Source: Hetaerina americana (taxonomy: Eukaryota; Arthropoda; Insecta; Odonata; Calopterygidae). Taken from it: a DNA stretch of 64,000 nucleotides. The position numbers and the translations under genes were made by a program. The notes under the pieces were generated by a model. The model ran no database searches. It was given only the letters and a program-made list of their open reading frames with translations, and was not told the origin of the DNA. Below are positions 21,999 through 32,138 of the stretch, one piece after another; position 1 is the first letter of the stretch, and the number at the start of each line of letters is the position of its first letter. The DNA lies in contig JAKTNV010000023.1 in assembly GCA_022747635.1 (NCBI GenBank), positions 1,296,001 through 1,360,000 on the forward strand. The letters are read 5' to 3'.

Positions 21999-22397
21999 AC
22001 AATACAAGGTGCGTTCTGAATGTAATTCAATTAAATTTCCCGCGCCGCTACTATTGATTGAAGTTGAATCAAACTACTTAAAGTAGGTAGGGGGAAGCTA
22101 AGCTTTGCCGAAAAACCGGTCTTAGTGCTCTCCGAGCTGTGAAAGCGACAGGACGTCAGCTATTGTAAAACTTTGCACGCTGACCGTGTCACGAAAAAAC
22201 TGGAATCGACGATCGAGCAACGTCACGCGATTGCTAAGTTTTGTGCTAAACTGAGGAAATCTCATTCGGAGACTAAAAAAAGGATTCGTGAGGCTTATGA
22301 GGACTCTTTTTTTCCTATTTACATAATTTGAAGTGATTAAATACCTTTAAGGAGCCCCGGGAAGAGGTTCACCAAGAACAACGCTCTGAGCGGGGGA
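21999..22397 (+). pseudogene. Mariner N-terminal remnant
   Basis: IEQRHAIAKFCAKLRKSHSE, then KKRIREAYEDS, at about 22207-22305 is the mariner N-terminus. A short unrelated T-rich stretch (22306-22350) interrupts it. A decayed second piece follows, with the GREEVHDEQRSG-like region near 22370-22395. A C-rich leader lies upstream. No catalytic part remains, and the CR1-like tail begins right after it. Confidence 0.6.
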
Positions 22398-22401
22398 CTT
22401 C

Positions 22402-22484
22402 TAAATTACGGGTGGTGTCCTAGCACCCCCCGCCACACGCCCTTGCGGCGGCTTGCGGGGTATTAAGTAGATGTAGATGTAGAA
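22402..22484 (+). mobile_element. CR1-like 3' terminus only (hairpin and TAGATG tail)
   Basis: An 83-base insertion that starts at AAATTACGGGTGG. It holds the CCGCCACA / TGCGGCGG hairpin, then GTATTAAG and a TAGATGTAGATGTAGA tail. The same sequence starts at 14710 of the longer copy, so this is an extremely 5'-truncated insertion. Confidence 0.75.
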
Positions 22485-22508
22485 CACAAACAGGCGATAG
22501 AGGAAATC

Positions 22509-22928
22509 ATGGAGGATGGGAAAGAGCTAAGTACTATCGAAGAAATATGGGAAATTATCAAGAAAGGGTTATCAAAAGCCGCAAAAGACACTATTGGAAC
22601 CGTTCACGCTAAAAGCATTAGGAAACCATGGATCACGGATGAGATGATTACAAAGATGGATGAGCGGAGAAAATGGAAAAATGTAAATACAGAGTTAGGC
22701 AAAACAAAGTACAAAGAATTGAACAATAAATTGAGGCGGGCAACAAATAAAGCAAAAGAAGTTTGGAGGAAGACGCAGTGTGAGGATATGGAAAGTCTGC
22801 AGAGTAAGGGTGAAATTGGTGCGCTGTACAGCAGAGTAAAATCTTTATCGGGAAGCAAGAAAGGAACATCTATGCTAACAGTTAGAGATAAGGCGGGTAA
22901 GATAATAGCTGACACGGGAAAGATCTAA
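22509..22928 (+). pseudogene. RTE LINE endonuclease-RT linker
   Basis: It reads KPWITDEMITKMDERRKWKN, then NNKLRRATNKAKEVWRKTQ and MLTVRDKAGKIIADTGKI before a TAA at 22926-22928. The next frame (22934) continues the linker with LDIEKEHDVEEN. Lysine- and arginine-rich. In an intact protein it links endonuclease and RT. Confidence 0.8.
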
Positions 22929-22933
22929 AAGAG

Positions 22934-24030
22934 ATGGAAGGAATATATAGAGAACTGTGTAGTAAAGAATTTAGACCAACAAAGTTAGACATAGAAAAGG
23001 AACATGACGTAGAGGAAAATAGCTTAGTTCCAGTCATACTTGACGATGAGACAGAAAGGGCATTAAGGGAGATGAAGCTATATAAGGCCGTGAGGGTGGA
23101 TAACATTCTTGTGGAACTACTTAAATGTTTAGGAAAATTGAGGAGGAATAGCCTATATGGACTGATTTGTAGTATTTATGAGGAAGGAATCTGGCCGGGA
23201 TACATTGTGAGATCAGTTTTAGTTTTTCCGAAAAAGGTAAAGGCTACATTGTGTGAGAACTACAGGAAAATAAGTTTGATATCCCAAGCAGCTGAAGTTA
23301 TTTTAAAGATTAAAAACAATAGGTTAGAGACTAGGGCAAGTGATTACTTAGGGGATGATCAGTTTGGGTCTAGGAAGGGGAGAGGCACGCGTGATGCCAT
23401 TGCAGTAATGAGATTATTAATCGAGAGGAATATAGAATACATCCAGGAAGTATTTGACTGTTTCGTAGATTTCGAAAAAGAGCGTTTGATAGAGTGGATT
23501 GGGAAAAACTAATGAGTATAATGCAGATAATAGGAATAGATTGGAGGGATAGGAGGCTAATCCGCAACCTGTACTTGTCTCAGACTGCTCGGGTGCGGGT
23601 GGAAAACGGGAAGTCCGGATGGGCAGTGTTAGGAAGAGGTGTAAGGCAGGGTTGCCCATTATCACCGTTGCTGTTCAACCTGTATGCAGAGGAAATGCTT
23701 AAAGAGGCATGGGAAGAACTGGAGGTAGGAATGAAAGTGGGCGGGGAATTCGTAAAATCAGTAAGGTTTGCTGATGACCAAGCTCTTCAGTGCGACAGGT
23801 ATGGGATGAGAATCAATACTAATAAAACAAAGGTTATGCGATTTTCTAGAAAGAAAAACGCTAAGCTAAAACACGTAGAACAGTTTACGTATTTCGGTAG
23901 TGTTTTAGACCAACACGGTCAAAGTAGTAGGGACGTAAGGAGAAGAATTGCGCTAGGCCAAGAGGCTTTCACAAGGAGGAGGGAGTTGATGACGGGGACG
24001 TTGATAAGGATGTTAAGAAAAGACTCGTAA
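22934..24030 (+). pseudogene. RTE LINE reverse transcriptase (one frameshift)
   Basis: First frame (to 23512): NYRKISLISQAAEVILK, DQFGSRKGRGTRDAI, FDCFVDFEK (motif A), then a shift at about 23480 in KERLIEW. Second frame (23494-24030): GVRQGCPLSPLLFNLYAEE (motif B) and VRFADDQAL with an intact FADD box. About 15 residues after FADD are missing compared with the copy at 25450 (CLSAKG... region), so there is a small in-frame deletion. LKHVEQFTYFGSVLDQHG follows. The enzyme is inactive in this copy. Confidence 0.85.
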
Positions 24031-24217
24031 AAATTTTGATATGGAGCGTAGCTATGAAGCAGGAGGATAGACGTAGATTGGAGGCCTTTACAATGTGGGC
24101 GTGGAGAAGAATGGAGAAGGTGAAATGGACAAAGAAGAAAACAATTGAGGAAGTACCTGGTAAGGTGGGCGAAGAGAGGGGTTTGTAGGGAGAAATCCTA
24201 TGGAGGCAGGAAAGGCG

Positions 24218-25440
24218 TGGAGGAAACAGTCTGAGCGTAGTTTTCATTGTCACGGCGAATGAGGAATCTGGAATATCGGCGGAGATCAACGTATGATTAG
24301 ATGACGTTTCCACATTAGGGACGGCCTTATGGAGATACCAAGCGCGATTTTTGTTACCCAGGACATGTATGGTATCCTGTTTAAACCATGAGGGGAATTT
24401 TTGTCTTGGCTTAACTCGAGGAACAAAGTCTTTTATGACGGCCTCGAGGACAGCGTGAAAGAAGTCCACTCCTTCTTCAGGGGATAATTAGGAAAGGAGG
24501 CTCCAGGGAATAAGGTCGAGGGAGCGGTTGACGTCCTCCCAGGTAACCTTCGACCAGGCAGGAAAGGGCTTAGATGTAGTGGAAGGAGCCCCACGGGATT
24601 TCTAGGAGCCTCGGAAGAAGAAATGGTCATCAATGGACTGGTGGTCTGAGTCGAAAATATTTCTGCCGGGGGTGATTGCCTCGGGCACAGCGGTCGAGAG
24701 CAGGTAGTCCAGGGTTGCCGTATCACGGGTGCTCTTGAGACAGTGTTGTGGGAGTTCGAGCGCATTTACAAAGTGTTCTATAAAATATTTGTCATTGGCA
24801 TTGAGCGGGTGGCCGTTCGTTGGAGATTCCTAGCAAATAGATACATTAAAATCACCCACAAGAATTACAGGTCCCAGATTTATGGCCCGAAACACTGAGT
24901 CGAGGCAACTTTCAAGTACACTCAAGTCACTTAAGGGAGGACGGTAAAAACAGCCTACGAATAGTTTGTTGGCCTTTGAGGCCTTTACATGGTTAATGAT
25001 AATTCGCTCCATACAATTTCACAGTTGGTCTCTAGGTGTTTTCTTCGTTTCGAAAGAAACGCCGATTTAATTGCGAGTAACACTCCGCCTCCTCTAGAGG
25101 GGCGATCTCGTCTATAAATTGAGTGAGAGCGCGAGAAGAACAACTCTCTGTCACTGAAAGATGGTGCCAGCCAAGTCTCGGTGAGAGCTATAATATCAAA
25201 TTTGGATAGCTCTTGGTCGTGGGAGTTGCACGTAGATATTTTGTTGTTAATGCTCCGGACATTTTGGTAATACATGCTCAAGGAAGAGCCGGAGGGGCCG
25301 GGGTCAACACTCACATCACCTGAGAAGATCACCACGAGTAGCAGGAAGAGACCGTTCCCCGGGTCCGGCGGCGGGGTTGCCAGGGAGAGGCCGGCAGATC
25401 GCCAGGGCTTTGTCGCCGAGGTGACGCCATTGGTCATCAT
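24218..25440 (-). pseudogene. CR1/L2-like LINE endonuclease fragment
   Basis: On the minus strand the frame starts near 25440 with a hydrophobic stretch and GDVSVDPGPSGSSL. Endonuclease boxes follow: MYYQNVRSINNK, IIALTETWLAP, RPSRGGGVLLAIK, CFYRPPLSD and VILVGDFNVS (intact GDFN). It continues through a broken middle (stops near 24830 and 24600) to PSWFKQDTIHVLGNKNRAWY at about 24400, the linker before RT. RT is absent. It lies inverted between two RTE LINE copies. Confidence 0.8.
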
Positions 25441-25443
25441 TGG

Positions 25444-26960
25444 TGACGCATGTTAGACATTGAAAACGAATATGACGTAGAGGAAGATAGCTTAGGTCCA
25501 CACATACTATACCATTGGATAGAAAGGGCATTAAGGGAGGTGAAACTAAATAAGGCCGTGGGAGAGGATAACATTCCCGCGGAACTATTGAAATGTTCAG
25601 GACATTGTGGGAGGAAGAGGTTATATGGGCTCATTTGTAGTATTTATGAGGAAGGAATCTGGACGGAAGACTTTGTGAGATCAGTTTTAGTTCCTATTCC
25701 GAAAAGGGTAAAGGCTACATCATGTGAGGAGTACAGGACAATAAGTTTTATATCCCACGCAGCTAAAAATGTTCTCAGGATCATAAACAAAAGGTTAGAG
25801 AGTAGGGCAAAAGATTACTTAGGGGATGATCAGTTAGGGTTTAGGAAGGGGAGAGATACGCGTGATGCCATTGCATTAATGATATTATTAATCGAGAGGA
25901 TTATAGAACACAACCAGGTGGTATTTGCCTGTTTCGTAAATTTCGAAAAACGGTTTGATAGAGTGAATTGGGAAAAACTAATGAGTATATTGAAGAAAAT
26001 AGGAATAGATTGGAGGGATAGGAGGCTAATCCGCAACCTGTACTTGTCTCAGACTGCTCGGGTGCGGGTGGAAAACGGGAAGTCCGGATGGGCAGTGTTA
26101 GTAAGAGGTGTAAGGCAGGGTTGCCTATTATCACCGCTGCTGTTCAACCTGTATGCAGAGGAAATGATTAAAGAGGCATGGGAAGAACTGGAGGTAGGAA
26201 TGAACGTGGGCGGGGAATTCGTAAAATCAGTAAGGTTTGCTGATGACCAAGCTTTAGTTTGTCTGTCAGCCAAGGGGTTGCAAGCATTGCTGAGTGAATT
26301 GGAAATTCAGTGCGACAGGTATGGGATGGAAATCAATATTAAAAGAAAAAAGATTATGCGATTTTCTAGAAAGAAAAAGGCTAAGCTAAACATTAAAATA
26401 GGAGGGCAAAAACTGGAGCAGGTGGATCAGTTTACGTATATCGGAAGTGTTTTGGACCAACACGGTCTAAGTTGTAGGGACGCAAGGAGAAGAATTGCGC
26501 TAGGCCAAGAGGCTTTCACAAGGAGGAGGGATTTGATGACGGGGACGTTGAGTAAGGATGTTAAGAAAAGACTTGTAAAAACTTTGATATGGAGCGTAGC
26601 TATGTATGGCGCGGAAACCTGGTAATTGGAGCAAGATGATAGGCGTAGACTGGAGGCTTTTGAAATGTGGGTGTTGAAAAGAATGAAGAAGGTGAAATGG
26701 ACCGAAAAGAAAACAAATGAGGAAGTACTTGGTACCGTGGGCGAAGAGAGGGTTTTGTTGGGAGAAATCCAATGGAGGCAGTAAAACTGGATAAAGGGGG
26801 TTTTGACTAGCAGCGGGATGTTGAAGACTATAATTGAGGGGAGAATGTTAGGCAATCCAGGAAAGGGAAGGAACAGGATAGGGATGTTGGACGGGATGAA
26901 GGGAGGAAGAAGGTACTCAGAGCTGAAGAGGGACCTGATACATGCCATTTGGCCTCCTTG
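25444..26960 (+). mobile_element. RTE LINE copy with long open RT
   Basis: It starts at the end of the linker, holds a 391-residue open RT frame, and continues through a C-terminal domain broken by a stop at 26623-26625 to the 3' UTR near 26960. The left border at 25440 is the inverted CR1/L2-like endonuclease; the right border is an inverted 60-base RTE endonuclease piece. Confidence 0.85.
25450..26625 (+). pseudogene. RTE LINE reverse transcriptase, open but 5'-truncated
   Basis: ATG at 25450; 391 residues. Order: linker end VEEDSLGPHIL, ALREVKLNKAVGEDNIPAEL (1-50), EEYRTISFIS (about 97), DQLGFRKGRDTRDAIAL, FACFVNFEKRFDR (motif A, with N where D is usual), GVRQGCLLSPLLFNLYAEE (motif B) and FADDQALVC (residues 262-270, intact box). 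Then come FTYIGSVLDQHG and AMYGAETW before TAA in place of a usual S/T codon. The motif A change (VDFE to VNFE) would remove a catalytic aspartate. So despite the long open frame the enzyme is probably dead. Confidence 0.8.
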
Positions 26961-26964
26961 GTCA

Positions 26965-27028
26965 CCTGGCATTTCCATGTATATCTGCGTCTTTAGTGGT
27001 GTCTAAACCAAGTGTTGGTGATGACTAA
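26965..27028 (-). pseudogene. Short inverted RTE LINE endonuclease piece
   Basis: The plus strand (GGTCACCTGGCATTTCCATG onward, to GTGATGACTA) matches 6700-6762 of the minus-strand RTE copy. It is an endonuclease segment in minus orientation pasted onto the 3' end of a plus-strand copy. Confidence 0.75.
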
Positions 27029-27035
27029 ATACACA

Positions 27036-27640
27036 TATATATTATTATTATTATTAGATTATCTACCGGTTAAGGTAGGTTTTGGATGAAAACATCTAAT
27101 AGATAAGTAATTTGTGCTTCCTAACAAAATCCGAAATCCAGTATCCTACTCTACCTCAGACCCCTCTTCATCTTTGAGCACTATCTTCCTCCCTTCATTC
27201 CGTCCAACATCCCAATCCTGTTCTTTCCCTTTCCTTGTTTGCCTAAAATTCTCCCCTCAATTACAGTCTTCAACATCCCACTGCCGGTCAAAACCACCCT
27301 CATCCAATTTTTCAGCCTCCACAGGATTTCTCTCAAAAAATCCCTCTCTTCGCCGACCATACCAAGTACTTCCTCATTTGTTTTCTCATCTGTCCATTTC
27401 ACCTTCTCCATTCTTCTCCAAACCCACATCAAAAGCCTACAGTCTACGTCTATCCTCCTGCTTCAATGACCACGTTTCCGCACCGTACATAGAATTTTAT
27501 CCACCCCCACGGCCTTATTTAGTTCCATCTCCCTTAATGCCCTTTCTATCTCATCGTCGAGTATGCCTGGACCTAAGCCATCTTCCTCTACGTCATGTTC
27601 ATTTTTTATGTCTTACTTTTTTGGTCTATGTTCTAGTAGT
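27036..27640 (-). mobile_element. RTE LINE fragment with internal deletion
   Basis: The tail and 3' UTR (27036-27180) and C-terminal domain (27180-27492) read on the minus strand. At about 27492 it jumps to the RT linker (27493-27640). Compared with 4534-7350, about 1.04 kb corresponding to 4908-5950 (the RT core) is missing. The junction differs from the one at 9060. Confidence 0.8.
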
Positions 27641-29424
27641 AGTATTTAGGTGAGGCATGAGAAATGCTGCTCTATCCTGCAGAAAACACCGCTAAACATG
27701 AAAAACTTCTCCAGAGAAATGCGATCGTATAATATGGAGCATGAAAAAGTTTTTATCAGTATTAAAACTCACTGGACCATTTTACTTGGAAAGACTGGAC
27801 GCATATACTATATGTCATTCGATTAAAAGGTGCCTTAAGATAGGTATTTCTTTGAATTATGAAATTAATATCTTTCAGTGAGAGCAAATGTAACAATAAA
27901 TATGGTGAAAATTAGTTTTTAATTAGTGAAACTATTTTCCGAAGATGCAAACATGTCAGGCAGGTTTGGGGTTCTTGACGAGGAGGCTGAAGCATGTGAA
28001 TGTAGGATTTTGGCGAACTATGAGGCCGGCCCCGCGGCACACTCTCCATTATCCATTCTTCATTTTCCCTTTTTGTATTCAAGTGTATGCCTGTGACAAC
28101 ATGACTAGATTTTATTGTTAAAAGGAATAAAACCTCGCAAGTGTTTACAAAAGAAAAGATACTCTTGAGCATTTACAAATAGATCTTTGAATGATGGCTG
28201 AAGTACTTAGGAAATAGCAGCTTCTGAAGACTTGGGCCCAATTGTCAGATAAGTGAAGGACTCGTCCAAGCCAATACCCAAAGTTTATCCAATTTCAAGA
28301 AGCATTGTTCCTTCTTCACTTTGAAAGACCTAGACTTTCGAATAGAAGCGGAGCTAACGGATTCACGTGAAAGTGGAAGGAGGCCAGAACATAATCAGGG
28401 TCTTTTCGAGCTTGTTGTAGTTTCTCGCTATATCTAGCGTATATTCTGGAAGGACATATTCATCGGAATGGATGCTATGCAACGAATAGAAATTGAGAAA
28501 GAGTGGCGTGACATTGGAAAAACTTATTTGAGGGTATTTTGTGAAACTTTGTAAATAAAGTTTCAGTGCTGAATTACCTGCTGGGTAGCGACGCTCATGT
28601 AAAAAAGTTAAAATCGTCGTTAATCAGCACTTAGCTGAGCACCTATGCTCTTAAATTTCGTAAACGGATCAATTTTATTTAATTTAAAACCTATTTATTT
28701 GAACTTCCTTTTTTATTTAGGTCAATGTTACTCAGCAAAAAGTTTCTTGTTTTCAATTTTGCTACTTCAAGATTGTGACACGCTGATAATAGTCATAACT
28801 GATATGATATATTCATGTCTGTGAGTGGTATAACATTTTTGTTCGAAATTCATTTATTTTCCTAATTTTCATTAAATCACTCCTCCTTTTAACAGTTTAA
28901 CTTACTTCAATCGCTGGATCCCGGGGCTAAAGGAGTTACCATCCGTTATCTCGGGATTGAATAATTCCTGCGGGAATAAAATCCCAAGTCAGAACGTCGC
29001 AACTGTTTTTAGCGGTGATATGAAACACGCTCCGCTTTCCACTGATCTTCCGTGCCAACATTTAAATGTCAGCCTTGAAGTCTCTTAAGATGGAGAATGT
29101 TAAATTTCAGCAAGTTCTTTTTCAGCACGATTTGTGCGCGTGAATGATTATGTATTACTTTTATGCAAAAAGGTTTGGTGGCACAAGTGTGGCGACCACA
29201 AAAATGGATACAAATGAGAAAGCACAAAGAAGAATGCACACGCTATTTCAAATTTTCTGTCACAAGGCAACGTTCTCAAGAAGAAGGACTGAAAGGACCG
29301 AGGCCCGGACGTATTACTACCATTTCTCAAAGAAAAACCGTATTACTTTAGCAATCCTTCTAAGAGGTTTTATCCTATTATATCTATTTTACAAAATTCA
29401 TTTTACATGCATTTTTCGCATTTC
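27641..29424. other. Unassigned AT-rich DNA
   Basis: No gene recognised. The 86-residue frame at 27912-28172 (minus) and the frame at 29144 (plus) carry no family motif. The last part is the unduplicated flank of errantivirus A. Confidence 0.5.
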
Positions 29425-29428
29425 ATTT
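29425..29428 (+). repeat. Target site duplication of element A, left (ATTT)
   Basis: ATTT directly precedes the 5' LTR and is repeated at 37385-37388. Confidence 0.85.
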
Positions 29429-29978
29429 TGTTGCATCCGCGTGTTCTGCCGTATGATTTACTGGCCAAGTAATGGCGTGGGTCTGAGCATCCGAGTCACC
29501 GCTGGTGACTCGATGTGGACATAGGCCCACAGTGATAACTGGTGACTCGCCGTGGACTACGGACTAGTGGTTGATGCCGAACCCCCCCCCTCCCTTTCTG
29601 CCTGGAGAGGGATGTTGATAACGACGACGGGTGACTGATTTGATCCCGAAGAAGCCAGTCTGGGACTCGAGATCAGAGAGGAAGGTTGGGCTGGGCCCCT
29701 TCTTCTGGTTGGAAGCGCCGAGCAGTGTCAAGGGGATACTATAGTATACATTGTTGTAAACTCTGTTTCTGCCTAGACTATATTAAATTTGGGTTTGAAT
29801 CGGGACCGCCGTTGTACGCTTTTTAGTTCTTTCTTTTCCCCTATTTCTATCAACGAACTCCTCTCCACGTCATGACCCACCAAACTAAAAGCCCCCGTGT
29901 ACCCTCGAGGCAGCCACTCGACTCGTGGGGTACTTTCTCGCCTCACCAATATCCCCTCGAAGACGCGGGGATACGGCA
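29429..29978 (+). repeat. Element A 5' LTR (550 bp)
   Basis: Starts TGTTGCATCC and ends GATACGGCA (TG...CA). It contains a poly-C tract at about 29582-29590 and an ATTAAA poly(A)-like signal near 29781. It matches 36838-37384 with about 4% substitutions by eye. Confidence 0.9.
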
Positions 29979-29986
29979 TAAAAATA

Positions 29987-30004
29987 TGGTGTCAGGTGTG
30001 GGGT
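29987..30004 (+). promoter_or_regulatory. Element A primer-binding site (tRNA-Leu type)
   Basis: TGGTGTCAGGTGTGGGG, 8 bases after the LTR, is complementary to a CCA-ended tRNA whose acceptor arm starts GTCAGG, as in insect tRNA-Leu. The tRNA identity is inferred from memory of the acceptor sequence. Confidence 0.7.
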
Positions 30005-30293
30005 TTTTGCTTGGCTTCTTTCTTTCTTTTCCTTTAGTTAAGAGTGGTGTGCTGGGTCATTCTTGATAAATTTCGGGCGGAAACATCGGGATAGTGTGCT
30101 TTCTGGGCTTCTGAGTGGAGACCGAGTGGATCACCAGCGAGGAAAACGCAGACGGACAGCCGACGAAGGGAACGACGACACACCGCTGGCGAGGGAAAAT
30201 CGCTGACGGATCGTGCATCGCAGGAGGCGAGCCAAGGAAGGGCGGTCGATTTCTCAACAACAGTGTGCTGCGGACGCGAGGGAACTGCTTTTT

Positions 30294-30299
30294 GTGAGT
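30294..30299 (+). promoter_or_regulatory. Element A putative splice donor before gag
   Basis: GTGAGT, 70 bases before the gag ATG. Paired with the acceptor at 34587-34588 it would make a subgenomic env RNA. B has GTAAGT at the equivalent place. Confidence 0.6.
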
Positions 30300-30368
30300 A
30301 AACCACACTTATTCCCTATACCCTCTCCTAAAAATATTGGGCGAACTTTGAAGTGTCAATCTTGGAAA

Positions 30369-31308
30369 ATGGCCAGAAACGGGGAACCGGCAGAAAGTCG
30401 TGATTACTGTGGAATTTCGGAGGCGATGAAAATTATCAGTGAACCTTTTAGCGGGAATAAGGGTAAGCTGCGAGAATTCATAGAGAATGTCGACGTGGTT
30501 TTTGATCATGTTGACCCTGCCGAGCATGATGGGCTCTTGAGACTCGTGAAGGCGAGGATTACGGGTGATGCGCGTTCGAAAATTTCAGCAAGGGTTAGCA
30601 CGCACACGTGGCCGTTGGTTAGAGCTATTTTGGAGGAAAACTTTTCGGCGAGGCGTGCTTTGGACTTCTACGCGTGTAGCATGTTTAATTCTAAGCAAGG
30701 TTCTAGAGAGAGCATTGCTAGTTGGGGGGGCCGAATGGATTCCATGCAATTCGATCTCCGGGAGGCCGCTAAGAGAGTGTCAGCTCCTTAGGAAATTAGG
30801 GGGTCCGTAAATTTAATTGACCACTTGGCTAAGGCATGCTTCATCCAAAGGGTTGGCAAACGAGCGCATCCAGACTATTGTGAGGAGCAAGGGTGAATTG
30901 ATTATGTTGCCCTATGCTGTGGAAATAGCACTGGAAGAGGAGAGCGCTATCTTGTCGCTGAAGGAAAGGGAAACTCTAAGGCATCCTTTTAGGTGTGAAA
31001 ATTGTGGGAAATCTGGTCACATTTCGTCACAGTGTTTTCTAAAGGGGTCTAAGTCAGATCAAGCCAAGGAAATACATTTTGTGGGAGGAGCAAATGATCC
31101 TGAACACGTGGGAAATGGAACGCGTGTGAGACCATCAAATCACTCAGAAGAAGGAAAGGGATGTTGCAGAACGGCCGAAAGGAGTAAATGTTTCCGGTGT
31201 GGAAAATTTGGACATTTCGCCAGGGATTGTCGCCGTAAGGCAGAGTGGCCCCAACGTTCGAAACCACTACTGAGAGGAGATAACAACACATGGAAAAAGG
31301 GGTTTTAA
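30369..31308 (+). pseudogene. gag: Element A gag (broken)
   Basis: ATG at 30369 (MARNGEPAESRDYCGISEAM). The capsid-like part includes ARITGDARSKISARV and WPLVRAILEENFSARRA. The nucleocapsid end has two CCHC zinc knuckles, CENCGKSGHISSQC (30993-31034) and CFRCGKFGHFARDC (31189-31230). A TAG stop at 30789-30791 replaces GAG of B, and one extra A near 30847 shifts the frame. A two-base loss near 31292 then separates it from the protease frame. Gag would form the particle core and bind RNA. The stop between gag and pol found in B is a serine codon here. Confidence 0.85.
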
Positions 31309-32138
31309 ACCAGCAGCCTTCAGGCAGGTAAATAAGGCCAAGTTTAATGCGAGAGATAATGGAGATTCCGTTACCTTCGAATGCAATGAATGTGAGAAGG
31401 GCGAGTTGTGCTTGCTGTTGGACACGGGGGCCGACGTAAGTCTAATTAGGGGAATTTATTAAGGAAAGGCACCAACTATTTTCCCGAGGAGAGAATAGCT
31501 CTAAAAGGAATAACGAATGGTCTCATGCACACCGAAGGGAGAGTGGATTTAACGTTAAAGTGCCAGGGTATGGAATCCACCGTAGAGTTCCACATAATAG
31601 ATGACTCCCGTTTGTCTCTTAGCTTTGATGGAATCATGGGAAGAGATATGCTTGGGGAATTAGGCGCTGTGGTGTATGTGGAGCAAAAGAAGGTATACAT
31701 GTGGGGACTCATGATGGAGATGGATCAGCGACCGGGAGCAGAAAAGGAAATGAGAAGGAAGCTGACGATTCCCGCCCGCTGCGAACGTTTAGTGAAGATC
31801 CCGACCCCATCCACAGGGAAGGACTATTGGCAAGAGAGAAATTACGGGAAGGGGTTTATCTGGCTGAGGCTTTGACCGCTGGAATCTCCGGGGAATGTAT
31901 AGCCAGCATAATTAACACCACCGAGGTGCAAGTAGACTGTGAAATACCCCAGAAATTATTGGAAAAGATAGAGGAAGAGCCGCCGGTTGGAATTTGTCAT
32001 GTGAAGAGACGAGACGTCACACAGGCAAGGCTACTGAAAGAGCAGCTGCGCGTTGGCCCTCTAAGTAAATCAGAAACTGAAGAGTTTCTAGAATTATGCA
32101 TGTCATGCTATGATGTATTTTTTTTTGCCTGGGGATAA
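31309..32138 (+). pseudogene. pol: Element A aspartic protease and pro-RT spacer (broken)
   Basis: LCLLLDTGADVSLI near 31406-31450 is a retropepsin active site (DTGA). A one-base loss just after it (GTCTAATTAGG against AATTAAGG in B) shifts the frame. FHIIDDSRLSLSFDGIMGRD follows in 31525-31875. A second one-base loss near 31818 shifts it again. The last frame ends in a run of nine T (32118-32126), one more than continuous reading into RT would need. The protease would mature Gag and Pol; this one cannot be made whole. Confidence 0.85.

Larger units (their letters stand above)
22485..24215 (+). mobile_element. RTE LINE copy (linker, RT, C-terminal)
   Basis: It starts inside the linker (MEDGKELSTIEEIWEIIKKG) and runs through RT into the C-terminal domain, where it meets the inverted CR1/L2-like fragment at 24218. 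The endonuclease is missing. Frame breaks occur near 22928, 23490 and 24030. Confidence 0.85.

Noticed and set aside
24433..24765. 110-residue minus-strand frame
   Set aside because: Out of register with the CR1/L2-like coding sequence there; a shadow.
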